Of a stretch of DNA of 17,374 nucleotides, positions 1-6,569 are shown piece by piece; the first letter of the stretch is position 1, and the number at the start of each line of letters is the position of its first letter. Made by a program: the position numbers and the translations under genes. Location of the stretch: NCBI GenBank assembly GCA_937884975.1, contig CAKZZS010000044.1, forward strand, positions 1 through 17,374, read 5' to 3'. Source of the DNA: an uncultured Clostridia bacterium. GTDB lineage: Bacteria; Bacillota; Clostridia; Oscillospirales; Acutalibacteraceae. The notes under the pieces are model-generated. The model was not told the DNA's origin. It saw nothing but the letters and a program-made list of their open reading frames with translations, and ran no database searches.

Positions 1-95
1 TGAAATAAATTCTTGCGAATTTGTGAAGTGTTGTTAAACAACGTGAAGTACGTTTCAAAAGAAACGCGTGAAATGTTCCTTCGGAACGATGGAAT
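1..95. repeat. chain of short hairpins with GTGAA(G/A)T linkers, running off the left edge
   Basis: Four small stem-loops follow one another: ATTC/GAAT at 9-20, GTTGT/ACAAC at 30-42, CGTTTC/GAAACG at 51-66 and GTTCC/GGAAC at 75-87. The stems differ in sequence. Near-identical linkers separate them: TGAAAT at 1-6, GTGAAGT at 23-29 and 43-49, GTGAAAT at 68-74. Because the first linker is cut by the window edge, the array probably continues upstream. No coding function is apparent. The pattern of constant linkers with variable self-complementary stems resembles hairpin-rich intergenic arrays I associate with Clostridia; that comparison is from memory. Confidence 0.65.
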
Positions 96-125
96 GTCAT
101 TCTGAGCGAAGCGATGAATCTCAAC
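96..125 (+). repeat. dispersed 30-nt repeat, GTCATTCTGAG...GAATCTCAAC type, copy 1
   Basis: This matches, with a few substitutions, three further copies in the window at 5364-5393, 5407-5436 and 13546-13575. Each begins GTCATTCTGA, has a GAAGCG-like centre and ends in GAATCT(C/A)AAC. The short inverted pair ATTCT/AGAAT lies within it, although this copy has a GATGAAT variant that weakens the pairing. The family is widespread in bacterial intergenic DNA, and its function is not known to me. Confidence 0.75.
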
Positions 126-130
126 CGATT

Positions 131-160
131 CGTAGGGGCGGATATTATCCGCCACTACGA
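131..160. repeat. palindromic element GGGGCGGATATTATCCGCC
   Basis: GCGGATA and TATCCGC form a near-perfect inverted repeat centred at about position 147, directly after the dispersed repeat copy. It resembles another common intergenic palindrome family with a 'TAGGGGCGGA...TCCGCC' outline. It is not followed by a T-tract, so it is probably not a terminator. Confidence 0.5.
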
Positions 161-190
161 TGAAATGTAATCTTAAAAAGGAAAATCAAT

Positions 191-272
191 TTCAAATCCC
201 TCCCCACTACCAAATAAATAAAATTAAAACCTACCGAATGGTAGGTTTTAATTTAAGTTGCGGGGAAGGATT
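191..272. repeat. hairpin module A with tRNA 3'-end-like flanks
   Basis: The left flank (191-213) looks like a plus-strand tRNA T-arm/acceptor end with an encoded CCA, and is identical over 23 nt to 622-644 of module C. The centre is a perfect 15-bp stem (221-235 with 240-254) with loop GAAT. The right flank, TTGCGGGGAAGGATTTG, read on the minus strand is the 3' end of the initiator tRNA gene found at 690-762. On the minus strand the stem is followed by a T-rich stretch, so it could terminate transcription of a tRNA from the right. The module looks like two convergent tRNA 3' ends around a shared terminator, with both tRNA bodies missing. Confidence 0.6.
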
Positions 273-310
273 TGTCGGCAATCGCTTCGCTCAGCCGACA
301 GGCTGTGCAA
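255..310. repeat. direct repeat, left copy (about 57 nt)
   Basis: This is nearly identical to 545-601; it differs by one G in the G-run and one T/C change. It begins AAGTTGCGGGG and contains the hairpin TGTCGGC/GCCGACA (273-300). The two copies flank a segment of about 234 bp in the same orientation, a configuration that can recombine. Confidence 0.8.
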
Positions 311-507
311 AAGGTGTGATATTATTTTTATTCACCTCCTCTTGCGGTGCCCAAAATTTGCATTGGCTTGGAGCGCCTGCAAATTTTGACCGCTGCGCCA
401 AACCCTGCTTCGCTTCTTCCGCCACCGGCGGCGCTTGCAGGCTTTGCCCAACGAGCTACGCTCGTCGTGCTCAACCGAGCGCGATGCTTAAATCTTTCCT
501 GTAATTA
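311..507. other. non-coding, hairpin-rich, GC-richer segment between direct repeats
   Basis: There is no credible gene here. The open frames that cross it span known repeats and show no protein-like composition or ribosome binding site. The segment contains a long imperfect hairpin at 344-393: GCGGT/ACCGC outside and CAAAATTTGCA/TGCAAATTTTG inside, with a 15-nt loop. Smaller ones include CCGCC/GGCGG near 419-431 and ACGAG/CTCGT near 450-464. It is visibly richer in G+C than the flanking intergenic DNA. It could be a remnant of a mobile or repeated element, but I see no transposase and no terminal repeats beyond the flanking direct repeats. Confidence 0.5.
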
Positions 508-563
508 TAAAATAAAGGGTCATCAAATGATGACCCTTTATTTTAAGTTGCGGGGGAAGGATC
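488..563. repeat. hairpin module B with tRNA 3'-end-like right flank
   Basis: A perfect 17-bp stem (508-524 with 529-545) with loop AAAT is followed by the right flank TTGCGGGGGAAGGATCTG shared with modules A and C. The left flank (TTAAATCTTTCCTGTAA) is only faintly related to the tRNA-like left flanks of A and C. Stem length, four-base loop ending in AT, and flank position match the other two modules, while the stem sequence itself is different. Confidence 0.6.
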
Positions 564-601
564 TGTCGGCAATCGCTTCGCTCAGCCGACAGGCTGTGCA
601 A
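545..601. repeat. direct repeat, right copy (about 57 nt)
   Basis: This is the second copy of the repeat at 255-310, with one extra G and a C for a T. It includes the TGTCGGC/GCCGACA hairpin and ends in GGCTGTGCAA, as the first copy does. Confidence 0.8.
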
Positions 602-616
602 CAATTATAGATTTTT

Positions 617-689
617 GTTGGTTCAAATCCCTCCCCACTACCAATTATAATAAAAACAAAGACCTGCGGATGCAGGTCTTTGTTTTCAG

Positions 690-714
<25 letters not shown>
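617..714. repeat. hairpin module C, inverted tRNA 3'-end repeat
   Basis: A plus-strand arm (617-637, beginning GTTGGTTCAAATCC) is repeated in inverted orientation inside the initiator tRNA gene, about 20 nt with one mismatch. Between the arms lies a perfect 15-bp stem (653-667 with 672-686), loop GGAT. Read on the minus strand this hairpin with its T-rich end is the likely terminator of the tRNA gene at 690-762. The left arm ends in an encoded ACCA, as a tRNA 3' end would, but there is no tRNA body upstream of it. Confidence 0.65.
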
Positions 715-762
<48 letters not shown>

Positions 763-791
763 ATATTTAATTTGCTCTCAAGTGCTATGTT

Positions 792-819
792 ATTATATCA
801 TTTATTTTTTATTTGTCAA
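792..819 (-). promoter_or_regulatory. sigma-A promoter of the initiator tRNA
   Basis: On the minus strand there is a perfect -35 TTGACA (819-814) and a perfect -10 TATAAT (797-792), separated by 16 bp. The predicted start, near 785, is about 23 nt before the mature 5' end of the tRNA. Full consensus is typical of stable-RNA promoters. Confidence 0.85.
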
Positions 820-921
820 GTGTAATGTGTATTTTTTTACGTTGTTTTCAAATATCGGTGATTTATTTGCGGTTTAGTTTAGAATATTTCGTTTTACTAT
901 TGAATGCCGTAATTAAAGGTG

Positions 922-960
922 CTAAAATGAGTTTGGGATGAAATCCCACTTTAGTTTTTA
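922..960 (+). promoter_or_regulatory. terminator-like hairpin in the leader of serpin 1
   Basis: GGGAT (935-939) pairs with ATCCC (943-947) around a GAA loop. The stem extends with AGT/ACT and CTAA/TTAG through small bulges, and TTTTT follows at 955-959. The hairpin lies 36 nt upstream of the serpin 1 start codon, and the gene upstream (the tRNA) points away, so the structure does not end an upstream gene. It may be an attenuator or simply a stable leader hairpin. I found no convincing sigma-A promoter between 820 and 920. Confidence 0.35.
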
Positions 961-995
961 TTTATATTTAACTTTTATTTTCTGAGGCGAGAACA

Positions 996-2747
996 ATGAA
1001 CAGAAAAAAGTATTTAAAAACTGCGCTGATTTTTGCGGCATTTATAATTATTATTGCAGGTGTCGGTATTAGTATTAAGCTTTCAAATATCAATAAAAAA
1101 ACACCTGTCAATACAACTGCCGATACCGAACAGAGCTCATTTGTAACAAATGAGGAACCCGAATCCGAAAGTCGCGATGAAGAAACCTTGACGGACGCTT
1201 CGTCCGAATTTATTGAGGATTATTCTTTCGAAAAAACCACTCTGAAGGATGAAAAAGACGTTTCCTCGAAAAAAACGGAATCGGACTCAACGACTGCCAA
1301 AAAGGGCGGTAAAGAGGGTGTTAAGGAATCCACGACAAAGAGAAATAAAGATAAGGATAATAAAAAAGAAAGCAATACAACAACGCAGACTCCTACAACC
1401 TCATTTTCAGGTTCGTTTAATCCGTTTGAAGTAAAAACCGACTATGAACCCGGCGTAAATCAGAATGATAAGGAATATCTCGACGCGGTAAAGCCCTATA
1501 TGCTTTGCCAGTCAAAGTATCCCTCTTATGCGAGGCATCCGTATTCAGGTATGGAGAACCTTGAAGGAAAAGATGTCAACGAGCTTTTCGAAAAGTGGAG
1601 AGAGGACGCGAAGAAAAGGGAAAAGTATTATAATAAATGGGGTCCTATGGAGTCCTTCCTTAATAAATCAATAAATGAGTTTATGACCGAAAAAGACGGT
1701 GAAAACTCTGTCTTTTCTCCTGCAAACATCTATTTTGCGCTTTGTGTTATCTCCGAAACCGCAGGCGGAAATACAAGAACGCAGATAATGAACCTCCTTG
1801 GCGAAAACAGCCTGAAAAGCCTTCGTTCTACTGCGAATGCGGTGTGGAATGCTTCCTTTTGCGATGACGGCGCGCGTGAATGCGTGCTTGCTAACTCTAT
1901 ATGGCTGAATAATAAAAACACCTATAACAGCAACACTCTTAAAAACATTTCGAAATATTATTACGCTTCGTCCTTCAGCGGTGAAATGGGCTCGGACGGC
2001 TATAACAAGGCTTACCGTCAGTGGCTTAATACCCAGACGGGAGGACTGCTTAAAAATCAGGTTAATTCGCTTAAGCTTCCGGCTGAAACGGATTTTGCAG
2101 TTGCGAGCACCGTTTATTTCAAGACCAGGTGGGCGAAAAAATTTGAAAAGAGCGCTACATATAAGGATGTTTTTCATAAGAAAAACGGGGATGTAAAAGT
2201 TGATTTTATGCATAGAAGAGGCAGTCAGGACGACTTTTATCAGGGCGAGTACTTTTCGGCTGTAAACCTTCGTCTTGAAGGCGGAGGCGGAGTGGTGTTT
2301 ATTCTTCCCGATAAGGGAGTGACGCCCGAGCAGCTTTATAAAAACAGCGAAACAATGTCGTTTATTCTCCTGTCGGATTTAAGCAAATGGGAAAATCAGA
2401 CAAAAACTGATATCAATTATTCCGTCCCGAAATTTGACGTCCAGTCAAAGCTTGACCTTATAAAGGGACTTAAAAAGATGGGCGTGACGGACTGCTTCGA
2501 TTCGAGCGTTTCCGATTTTACGCCGATTACCGCTCTTAAGGACGAAATAAGCGAAATGGTGCACGGCGCAAGAGCGAAAATTGACGAAGAGGGAATTGAA
2601 GCGGCCGCATATACAAGCACTTTGGTAACAAGCTCCGCGGTAATGCCTCAGGATGAAATTGATTTTACGCTCGACAGACCGTTTATATTCGTTGTAAAAG
2701 GCGTTGACGGCTTGCCGCTGTTTGTCGGTACTGTCAACAACCCGTAA
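996..2747 (+). CDS. membrane-anchored or secreted serpin (serpin 1)
   Basis: This is a serine protease inhibitor of the serpin family, 583 aa. Residues 1-9 are basic and 10-30 form one hydrophobic helix without a lipobox, so it is an uncleaved anchor or signal peptide. Residues 31-145 are a Ser/Thr/Lys/Glu-rich linker, long enough to cross a cell wall. The serpin fold covers about 215-583: NSVFSPANIYFAL (237-249), STVYFKTRW (371-379), VPKFDVQSKLDL (477-488) and FTLDRPFIFV (557-566), ending in LPLFVGTVNNP. The hinge EEGIEAAAY (531-539) has Gly at P15 and small residues at P12-P10, as inhibitory serpins do. Counting from the hinge puts P1-P1' at Ser547-Ala548, give or take one, which suggests elastase- or subtilisin-like targets. 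A GAGGCGAG ribosome site precedes ATG 996. It is a paralogue of the serpin at 3435 and is followed by its own terminator. Confidence 0.93.
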   Translation: MNRKKYLKTALIFAAFIIIIAGVGISIKLSNINKKTPVNTTADTEQSSFVTNEEPESESRDEETLTDASSEFIEDYSFEKTTLKDEKDVSSKKTESDSTTAKKGGKEGVKESTTKRNKDKDNKKESNTTTQTPTTSFSGSFNPFEVKTDYEPGVNQNDKEYLDAVKPYMLCQSKYPSYARHPYSGMENLEGKDVNELFEKWREDAKKREKYYNKWGPMESFLNKSINEFMTEKDGENSVFSPANIYFALCVISETAGGNTRTQIMNLLGENSLKSLRSTANAVWNASFCDDGARECVLANSIWLNNKNTYNSNTLKNISKYYYASSFSGEMGSDGYNKAYRQWLNTQTGGLLKNQVNSLKLPAETDFAVASTVYFKTRWAKKFEKSATYKDVFHKKNGDVKVDFMHRRGSQDDFYQGEYFSAVNLRLEGGGGVVFILPDKGVTPEQLYKNSETMSFILLSDLSKWENQTKTDINYSVPKFDVQSKLDLIKGLKKMGVTDCFDSSVSDFTPITALKDEISEMVHGARAKIDEEGIEAAAYTSTLVTSSAVMPQDEIDFTLDRPFIFVVKGVDGLPLFVGTVNNP

Positions 2748-2758
2748 CAGTTTTATAT

Positions 2759-2817
2759 CAGCGTCCGAAAGGAAATGAGCCTGTATCGGTATTTCCCGAA
2801 AGGACGCTGTTTTTTTC
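2759..2817 (+). terminator. intrinsic terminator after serpin 1
   Basis: CAGCGTCC (2759-2766) pairs with GGACGCTG (2802-2809), and GGAAAT pairs with ATTTCC further in across a small internal loop. Seven T residues follow directly. It separates serpin 1 from the sigma-factor operon. Confidence 0.88.
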
Positions 2818-2880
2818 TTTATTTACAATTGTTACCTTTTATCTGTTTTTTTCGTTTATATAAATGAGGGGGGATGATAA

Positions 2881-3438
2881 TTGGAAGATGTTAAAATAAT
2901 AGAACTGTTTTTTGAACGTGATGAACGTGCTTTAAGCGAAACCGAATTGAAATACGGCGACAGATGTAATTCTCTTGCCTTCAGAATACTTAATTCAAAG
3001 GAAGATTCGGAAGAAGCGGTAAATGACGCTCTTATGAAAGCTTGGAATACAATTCCCCCGAATAATCCGAGCAGTTTGTTTTCATATCTTGCTATGCTTT
3101 GCCGTCAGATATCCATTGACAAATTGAGAAAAAGCACAAGTAAAAAGCGCGGCTTAGGCGAATATGAACTGAGCATTGAAGAGCTTGAAAGCTGTATTCC
3201 GAATGAGTTAAGGCAGACCGAAATTGAAAACGATTTGCTTAAAGATACGCTGAATAGTTTTCTTTCAAAGCTTCCAAAGAAGAAACGTGTTATTTTTATG
3301 AGCAGATACTGGGCGTTTTATTCGATTTCGGAAATTGCAGAGAATTTGAATATGAGCGAGGGAAGTGTAAAAATGACCTTGCTTCGCACAAGAGAAAAGC
3401 TTAGAGATTTTATGGAAAAGGAGGGCGTTGATATATGA
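2881..3438 (+). CDS. ECF-type RNA polymerase sigma factor
   Basis: A sigma-70 family regulator of 185 aa, the size of extracytoplasmic-function sigma factors, with only regions 2 and 4. Region 2 spans about 20-88: NSKEDSEEAVNDALMKAW is the core-binding helix and ISIDKLRK ends the -10 recognition part. Region 4 spans about 120-178, with the helix-turn-helix YSISEIAENLNMSEGSVKM (147-165). Translation starts at TTG 2881 behind GAGGGGGG (2866-2873); the nearby ATG at 2874 is in another frame and stops at once. The stop codon overlaps the start of the downstream serpin gene (ATGA), so the two are translationally coupled, the usual arrangement for an ECF sigma factor and its anti-sigma factor. Targets are not shown by the sequence; the flanking serpins are the obvious candidates. 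Confidence 0.93.
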   Translation: MEDVKIIELFFERDERALSETELKYGDRCNSLAFRILNSKEDSEEAVNDALMKAWNTIPPNNPSSLFSYLAMLCRQISIDKLRKSTSKKRGLGEYELSIEELESCIPNELRQTEIENDLLKDTLNSFLSKLPKKKRVIFMSRYWAFYSISEIAENLNMSEGSVKMTLLRTREKLRDFMEKEGVDI

Positions 3439-5270
3439 ATGTTAATAATCTTACGGACGCTTTTTCCGACGTTGATTCAAAATATGTTTCAGAGATGCAG
3501 GACTCATTAAATAAAAATAACCGCAAAGAGAGAAATATAAAATGGATTATTCCGGTTGCAGCGGCGTTTATTCTTCTTGTCGGAATTTTCACTGCCTATG
3601 GCGTATCGAGATTTCGACACTCAATTCCTGTTGTTAAGCCTTCTGAAACATCAGCTGTTTCGGAGTCGGCAAATGGTAATACATCCGATAATAATTTACC
3701 GCAACTGACAGACGGTATACTTAATTCAGACATTGCCTCTGATTATACAACCGACAACGGAGTACACAATGTAAGCCCTTCGCAGGAAAACCCCTTAATG
3801 CCGTCAACCCGGACCGATACAACCGATAATAATACAGCAAATCGTCAAAGTACAACAAAAAAACGGGATATCCCCACAACTAATTCAAATACTACGGAAA
3901 GCCAAGGACAAAAAGAGACGAGTACGACACAGAATGATTCACCCGGGAAACGGAATAACGATAAGATGTATGAACCGGTAATTCTTGCCGAAAGCCAGGA
4001 ATATCTAAATGCGACCGCTCCGTATGTAATTTCCCGTCATCATTATCTTGCCACGCCTTTGCACGAAGAAATTGAGGATGATTCGGGAAAAAGCCATTCG
4101 GAAAGATATAAGGAATACCACGAGGTCGAGCTGTATAGGTGGCAGTTTAATAATATGTGGCAACCTGCATCTTCCTTTATAAGAAACTCTACTCCTGTTT
4201 TTCTTTCCGAAAAGAGCGGAGAAAACGCAGTATATTCACCGATAAATGTTTATTTTGCTTTGTCTATGCTGGCGGAAACAACGGGAGGAGAATCAAGAAG
4301 TCAGATTCTGTCCGCCTTGAATGAATCCGATATATCTTCTCTTCGTAACCGTGTAAAAGGCGTATGGAATTTTAACTATTTGAATAACGGATTATCCAGA
4401 TGTATATTTGCGAATTCTATATGGCTTAACGATAAATTCTCTTATAAAAAAGATACGCTTGATATTATTGCGGATAATTACTATGCCTCTTCTTTCAGCG
4501 GAGATATGAGTTCGGAAGGATATAACAACGCGTTCAGGCAGTGGATGAACACCCAGACGGGTAATATGCTTGAAAATCAGATTTCCAATGTTAGGTTCAG
4601 ACCGGAAACCGAATTTTTACTTGCGAGCACAGTTTTGTTTAATGTTGAATGGCAAGCAAAATTTAATGAAAGCTTGACAAAGACAGGGACCTTTAACACA
4701 TCTGGGAAAAAGATTTCGACGTCTTTTATGCACAAAAAAGGTCTGAATGATAAGCTTTATTACGGTGAAAACTTTACTGCCGTTGAACAGAGACTCATTG
4801 AAAACGGAAGCATGCTGTTTATTCTTCCGGATAAGGGAATTACGCCCGAAGCGTTACTTACGGATTCCGAAACTATGGATTTTGTACTTTCCAATACTTA
4901 TTCATGGGAAAAGCAGAAAATGTATGATATAAACTATTCAATTCCAAAGTTTGATATTGAATCCGAATTAGATCTTAAAGACGGTATGATTAAACTGGGT
5001 GTTGAGGACTGCTTTGATTCTAAAAAAGCAAATTTTACACCTATAAGCGATGAAAGCTTCGGCGCAATTTCAAAGGTGACGCACGGCGTAAGAGTATCTA
5101 TAGACGAAAAGGGCGTAGCTGCTTCGGCTTATACGGTTATAGATTTATTGGGATCCGCTCCCCAAGAATGCAAGGAATACAATTTTACTCTTAACAGACC
5201 TTTTTTGTTTGTAATTAAGAGTCTTGACGGCTTACCGCTTTTCATAGGCATTGTAAATAATCCGTCATAA
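3435..5270 (+). CDS. serpin with anti-sigma-like cytoplasmic N-terminus (serpin 2)
   Basis: A 611-aa single-pass protein. Residues 1-35 are cytoplasmic; LTDAFSDVDSKYVSEM (6-21) resembles the short segment with which clostridial ECF anti-sigma factors begin. A membrane helix (about 36-58) follows, then a Ser/Thr/Asn-rich linker (60-178) and a full serpin domain (about 245-611). Serpin motifs are NAVYSPINVYFAL (264-276), STVLFNVEW (398-406), IPKFDIESELDL (503-514), FTLNRPFLFV (584-593) and a PLFIGIVNNP end. The hinge EKGVAASAY (558-566) keeps P15 Gly and small P12-P10 residues, so the domain should be inhibitory. Counting gives P1-P1' Ser574-Ala575. The gene starts inside the sigma-factor stop codon. 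I infer that it holds the sigma factor at the membrane and that the serpin domain is the sensor; the serpin call is firm, the anti-sigma role is not proven. A terminator follows. Confidence 0.92.
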   Translation: MNVNNLTDAFSDVDSKYVSEMQDSLNKNNRKERNIKWIIPVAAAFILLVGIFTAYGVSRFRHSIPVVKPSETSAVSESANGNTSDNNLPQLTDGILNSDIASDYTTDNGVHNVSPSQENPLMPSTRTDTTDNNTANRQSTTKKRDIPTTNSNTTESQGQKETSTTQNDSPGKRNNDKMYEPVILAESQEYLNATAPYVISRHHYLATPLHEEIEDDSGKSHSERYKEYHEVELYRWQFNNMWQPASSFIRNSTPVFLSEKSGENAVYSPINVYFALSMLAETTGGESRSQILSALNESDISSLRNRVKGVWNFNYLNNGLSRCIFANSIWLNDKFSYKKDTLDIIADNYYASSFSGDMSSEGYNNAFRQWMNTQTGNMLENQISNVRFRPETEFLLASTVLFNVEWQAKFNESLTKTGTFNTSGKKISTSFMHKKGLNDKLYYGENFTAVEQRLIENGSMLFILPDKGITPEALLTDSETMDFVLSNTYSWEKQKMYDINYSIPKFDIESELDLKDGMIKLGVEDCFDSKKANFTPISDESFGAISKVTHGVRVSIDEKGVAASAYTVIDLLGSAPQECKEYNFTLNRPFLFVIKSLDGLPLFIGIVNNPS

Positions 5271-5291
5271 TAATAAATAAAAGCTATATAT

Positions 5292-5320
5292 GCAGGGTGC
5301 CTTTGCACCCTGCTTTTTCT
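5292..5320 (+). terminator. intrinsic terminator of the sigma-serpin 2 operon
   Basis: GCAGGGTGC (5292-5300) pairs perfectly with GCACCCTGC (5305-5313) around a CTTT loop, and TTTTT follows. It is 21 nt past the serpin 2 stop codon. Confidence 0.93.
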
Positions 5321-5322
5321 GT

Positions 5323-5351
5323 TTGCAATTATTGTGTTTATATGGTAAAAT
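5323..5351 (+). promoter_or_regulatory. predicted sigma-A promoter for glf
   Basis: TTGCAA (5323-5328) and TAAAAT (5346-5351) are spaced 17 bp apart, with the extended -10 element TGG just before the -10. The promoter lies immediately after the serpin 2 terminator, and its transcript would carry both dispersed repeat copies in the glf leader. Confidence 0.6.
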
Positions 5352-5363
5352 TATTTATATTAA

Positions 5364-5393
5364 GTCATTCTGAGTGAAGCGAAGAATCTCAAC
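5364..5393 (+). repeat. dispersed 30-nt repeat, copy 2
   Basis: Identical to the copy at 5407-5436 and arranged in tandem with it at a 43-nt period, separated by a 13-nt A/T-rich spacer. Confidence 0.85.
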
Positions 5394-5406
5394 AAACAAA
5401 AATTTT

Positions 5407-5436
5407 GTCATTCTGAGTGAAGCGAAGAATCTCAAC
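5407..5436 (+). repeat. dispersed 30-nt repeat, copy 3
   Basis: Identical to copy 2. It ends 10 nt before the AGGAGG of glf, so it forms the last part of the glf leader apart from the ribosome binding site. Confidence 0.85.
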
Positions 5437-5459
5437 CTATTCTTTCAGGAGGAAAAGCA

Positions 5460-6569
5460 ATGCCAAAATACGATTATCTTCTTGTCGGCGCAGGGCTTTT
5501 TAATGCTGTGTTTGCTTTCAGGGCAAAAAAACGCGGCAAGAGTGTTCTTGTGCTTGAAAAGAGAAATCATATCGGCGGAAATATTTATACCGAGAAGCAA
5601 TATGGCATTGACGTCCACAAATACGGCGCTCATATTTTCCATACCGACAGCGAAAGGGTATGGGACTTTGTGACTCGTATAAGTGAATTTAACAGCTTTA
5701 TAAATACGCCCGAAGCGAATTTCAGGGGAGAAATATATTCTCTTCCTTTCAATATGAATACATTTGAAAAAATGTTCGGCGTTTCCTCGCCCGATGAAGC
5801 AAGGGCAGTTATAGAAAAAGAAAAAGCGGAAATTACAGGAGAGCCTGAAAACCTTGAACAGCAGGCTGTCTCACTTGTCGGCAGAACGGTTTACGAAAAG
5901 CTTATTAAGGGCTATACCGAAAAGCAGTGGGGCAGGGACTGTAAGGATTTACCTGCGTTTATTATTAAAAGAATTCCCGTAAGATTTGAGTATAACAATA
6001 ACTATTTTAACGATAAGTATCAAGGCATTCCCGTTGACGGATATACCGCACTTGTTGAAAAGCTGTTTGACGGCTGCGATATACGCCTTAACACCGATTT
6101 TAACCTTAATAGGGAATACTGGCTTAATAAAGCGGATAAATGCGTTTACTCGGGCGCTATTGACGAGTTTTTTGATTATTCGCTCGGCGCGCTTGAATAC
6201 AGAAGCCTGCGTTTTGAAAACGAAACAGTCAATAAAGAATGGTTTCAGGACGTCGCCGTTGTCAACTACACCGCGCGTGAAATTCCCTTCACAAGGATAA
6301 TTGAGCATAAGCGCTTTAATCCCGTCAAAACGGATAAAACCGTTATTACAAGGGAGTATCCCGTTGATTATGAAAACGGAATGGAAAAATACTATTCCGT
6401 AAATGATGAAAAAAACAACACTCTTTACGAGCGTTACAAGGCGCTTGAAAGGGATGAAAAGGTGATTTTCGGCGGACGGCTTGCCGAATACAAATATTAC
6501 GATATGGACGATACCGTTTTGTCGGCTTTACTTCTTGCCGACAGACAGCTGGGTGAAGAAAATGAATGA
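5460..6569 (+). CDS. glf: UDP-galactopyranose mutase
   Basis: A cytoplasmic flavoenzyme of 369 aa, the usual length for the bacterial family. It interconverts UDP-galactopyranose and UDP-galactofuranose, the donor for galactofuranose in surface glycans. The N-terminus has the FAD-binding fold: YDYLLVGAGLFNAVFA (4-19), then VLEKRNHIGGN (31-41). The typical HKYGAHIFHTDSERVWDF follows at about 53-70, and the C-terminus has the flavin-contacting VIFGGRLAEYKYYDMDD. A strong AGGAGG (5447-5452) sets the start at ATG 5460. The next gene overlaps it by 8 bp, so the two form an operon. No dedicated galactofuranosyltransferase can be named from the sequence, though the adjacent GT2 gene is a candidate user of the product. 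Confidence 0.95.
   Translation: MPKYDYLLVGAGLFNAVFAFRAKKRGKSVLVLEKRNHIGGNIYTEKQYGIDVHKYGAHIFHTDSERVWDFVTRISEFNSFINTPEANFRGEIYSLPFNMNTFEKMFGVSSPDEARAVIEKEKAEITGEPENLEQQAVSLVGRTVYEKLIKGYTEKQWGRDCKDLPAFIIKRIPVRFEYNNNYFNDKYQGIPVDGYTALVEKLFDGCDIRLNTDFNLNREYWLNKADKCVYSGAIDEFFDYSLGALEYRSLRFENETVNKEWFQDVAVVNYTAREIPFTRIIEHKRFNPVKTDKTVITREYPVDYENGMEKYYSVNDEKNNTLYERYKALERDEKVIFGGRLAEYKYYDMDDTVLSALLLADRQLGEENE

Noticed and set aside
160..610. Two open frames (114 and 87 codons) across the left repeat region
   Set aside because: They run through hairpins, direct repeats and tRNA-like flanks, have no ribosome binding site, and translate to low-quality sequence that changes frame between repeat copies.
614..645. 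A second, plus-strand tRNA gene ending in ACCA
   Set aside because: Only a T-arm/acceptor-like 3' end is present; no D-arm, anticodon arm or matching 5' acceptor strand could be found upstream.
1668..2213. 181-codon open frame on the minus strand inside serpin 1
   Set aside because: It lies entirely opposite a well-conserved serpin domain, and its translation has no recognisable domain; it is an antisense shadow.
2829..2858. Possible ECF-type autoregulated promoter TTGTTACC...CGTTTA before the sigma gene
   Set aside because: The spacing of 16 bp fits, but the -35 lacks the usual AAC core. The start point would leave almost no leader before the ribosome binding site, and I could not find the same motif upstream of serpin 1.
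6481..6561. Upstream extension of the GT2 gene to ATG 6481
   Set aside because: The extra 27 residues overlap conserved glf codons and precede the natural GT2 start; ATG 6562 has a suitable ribosome site and the family's N-terminus.
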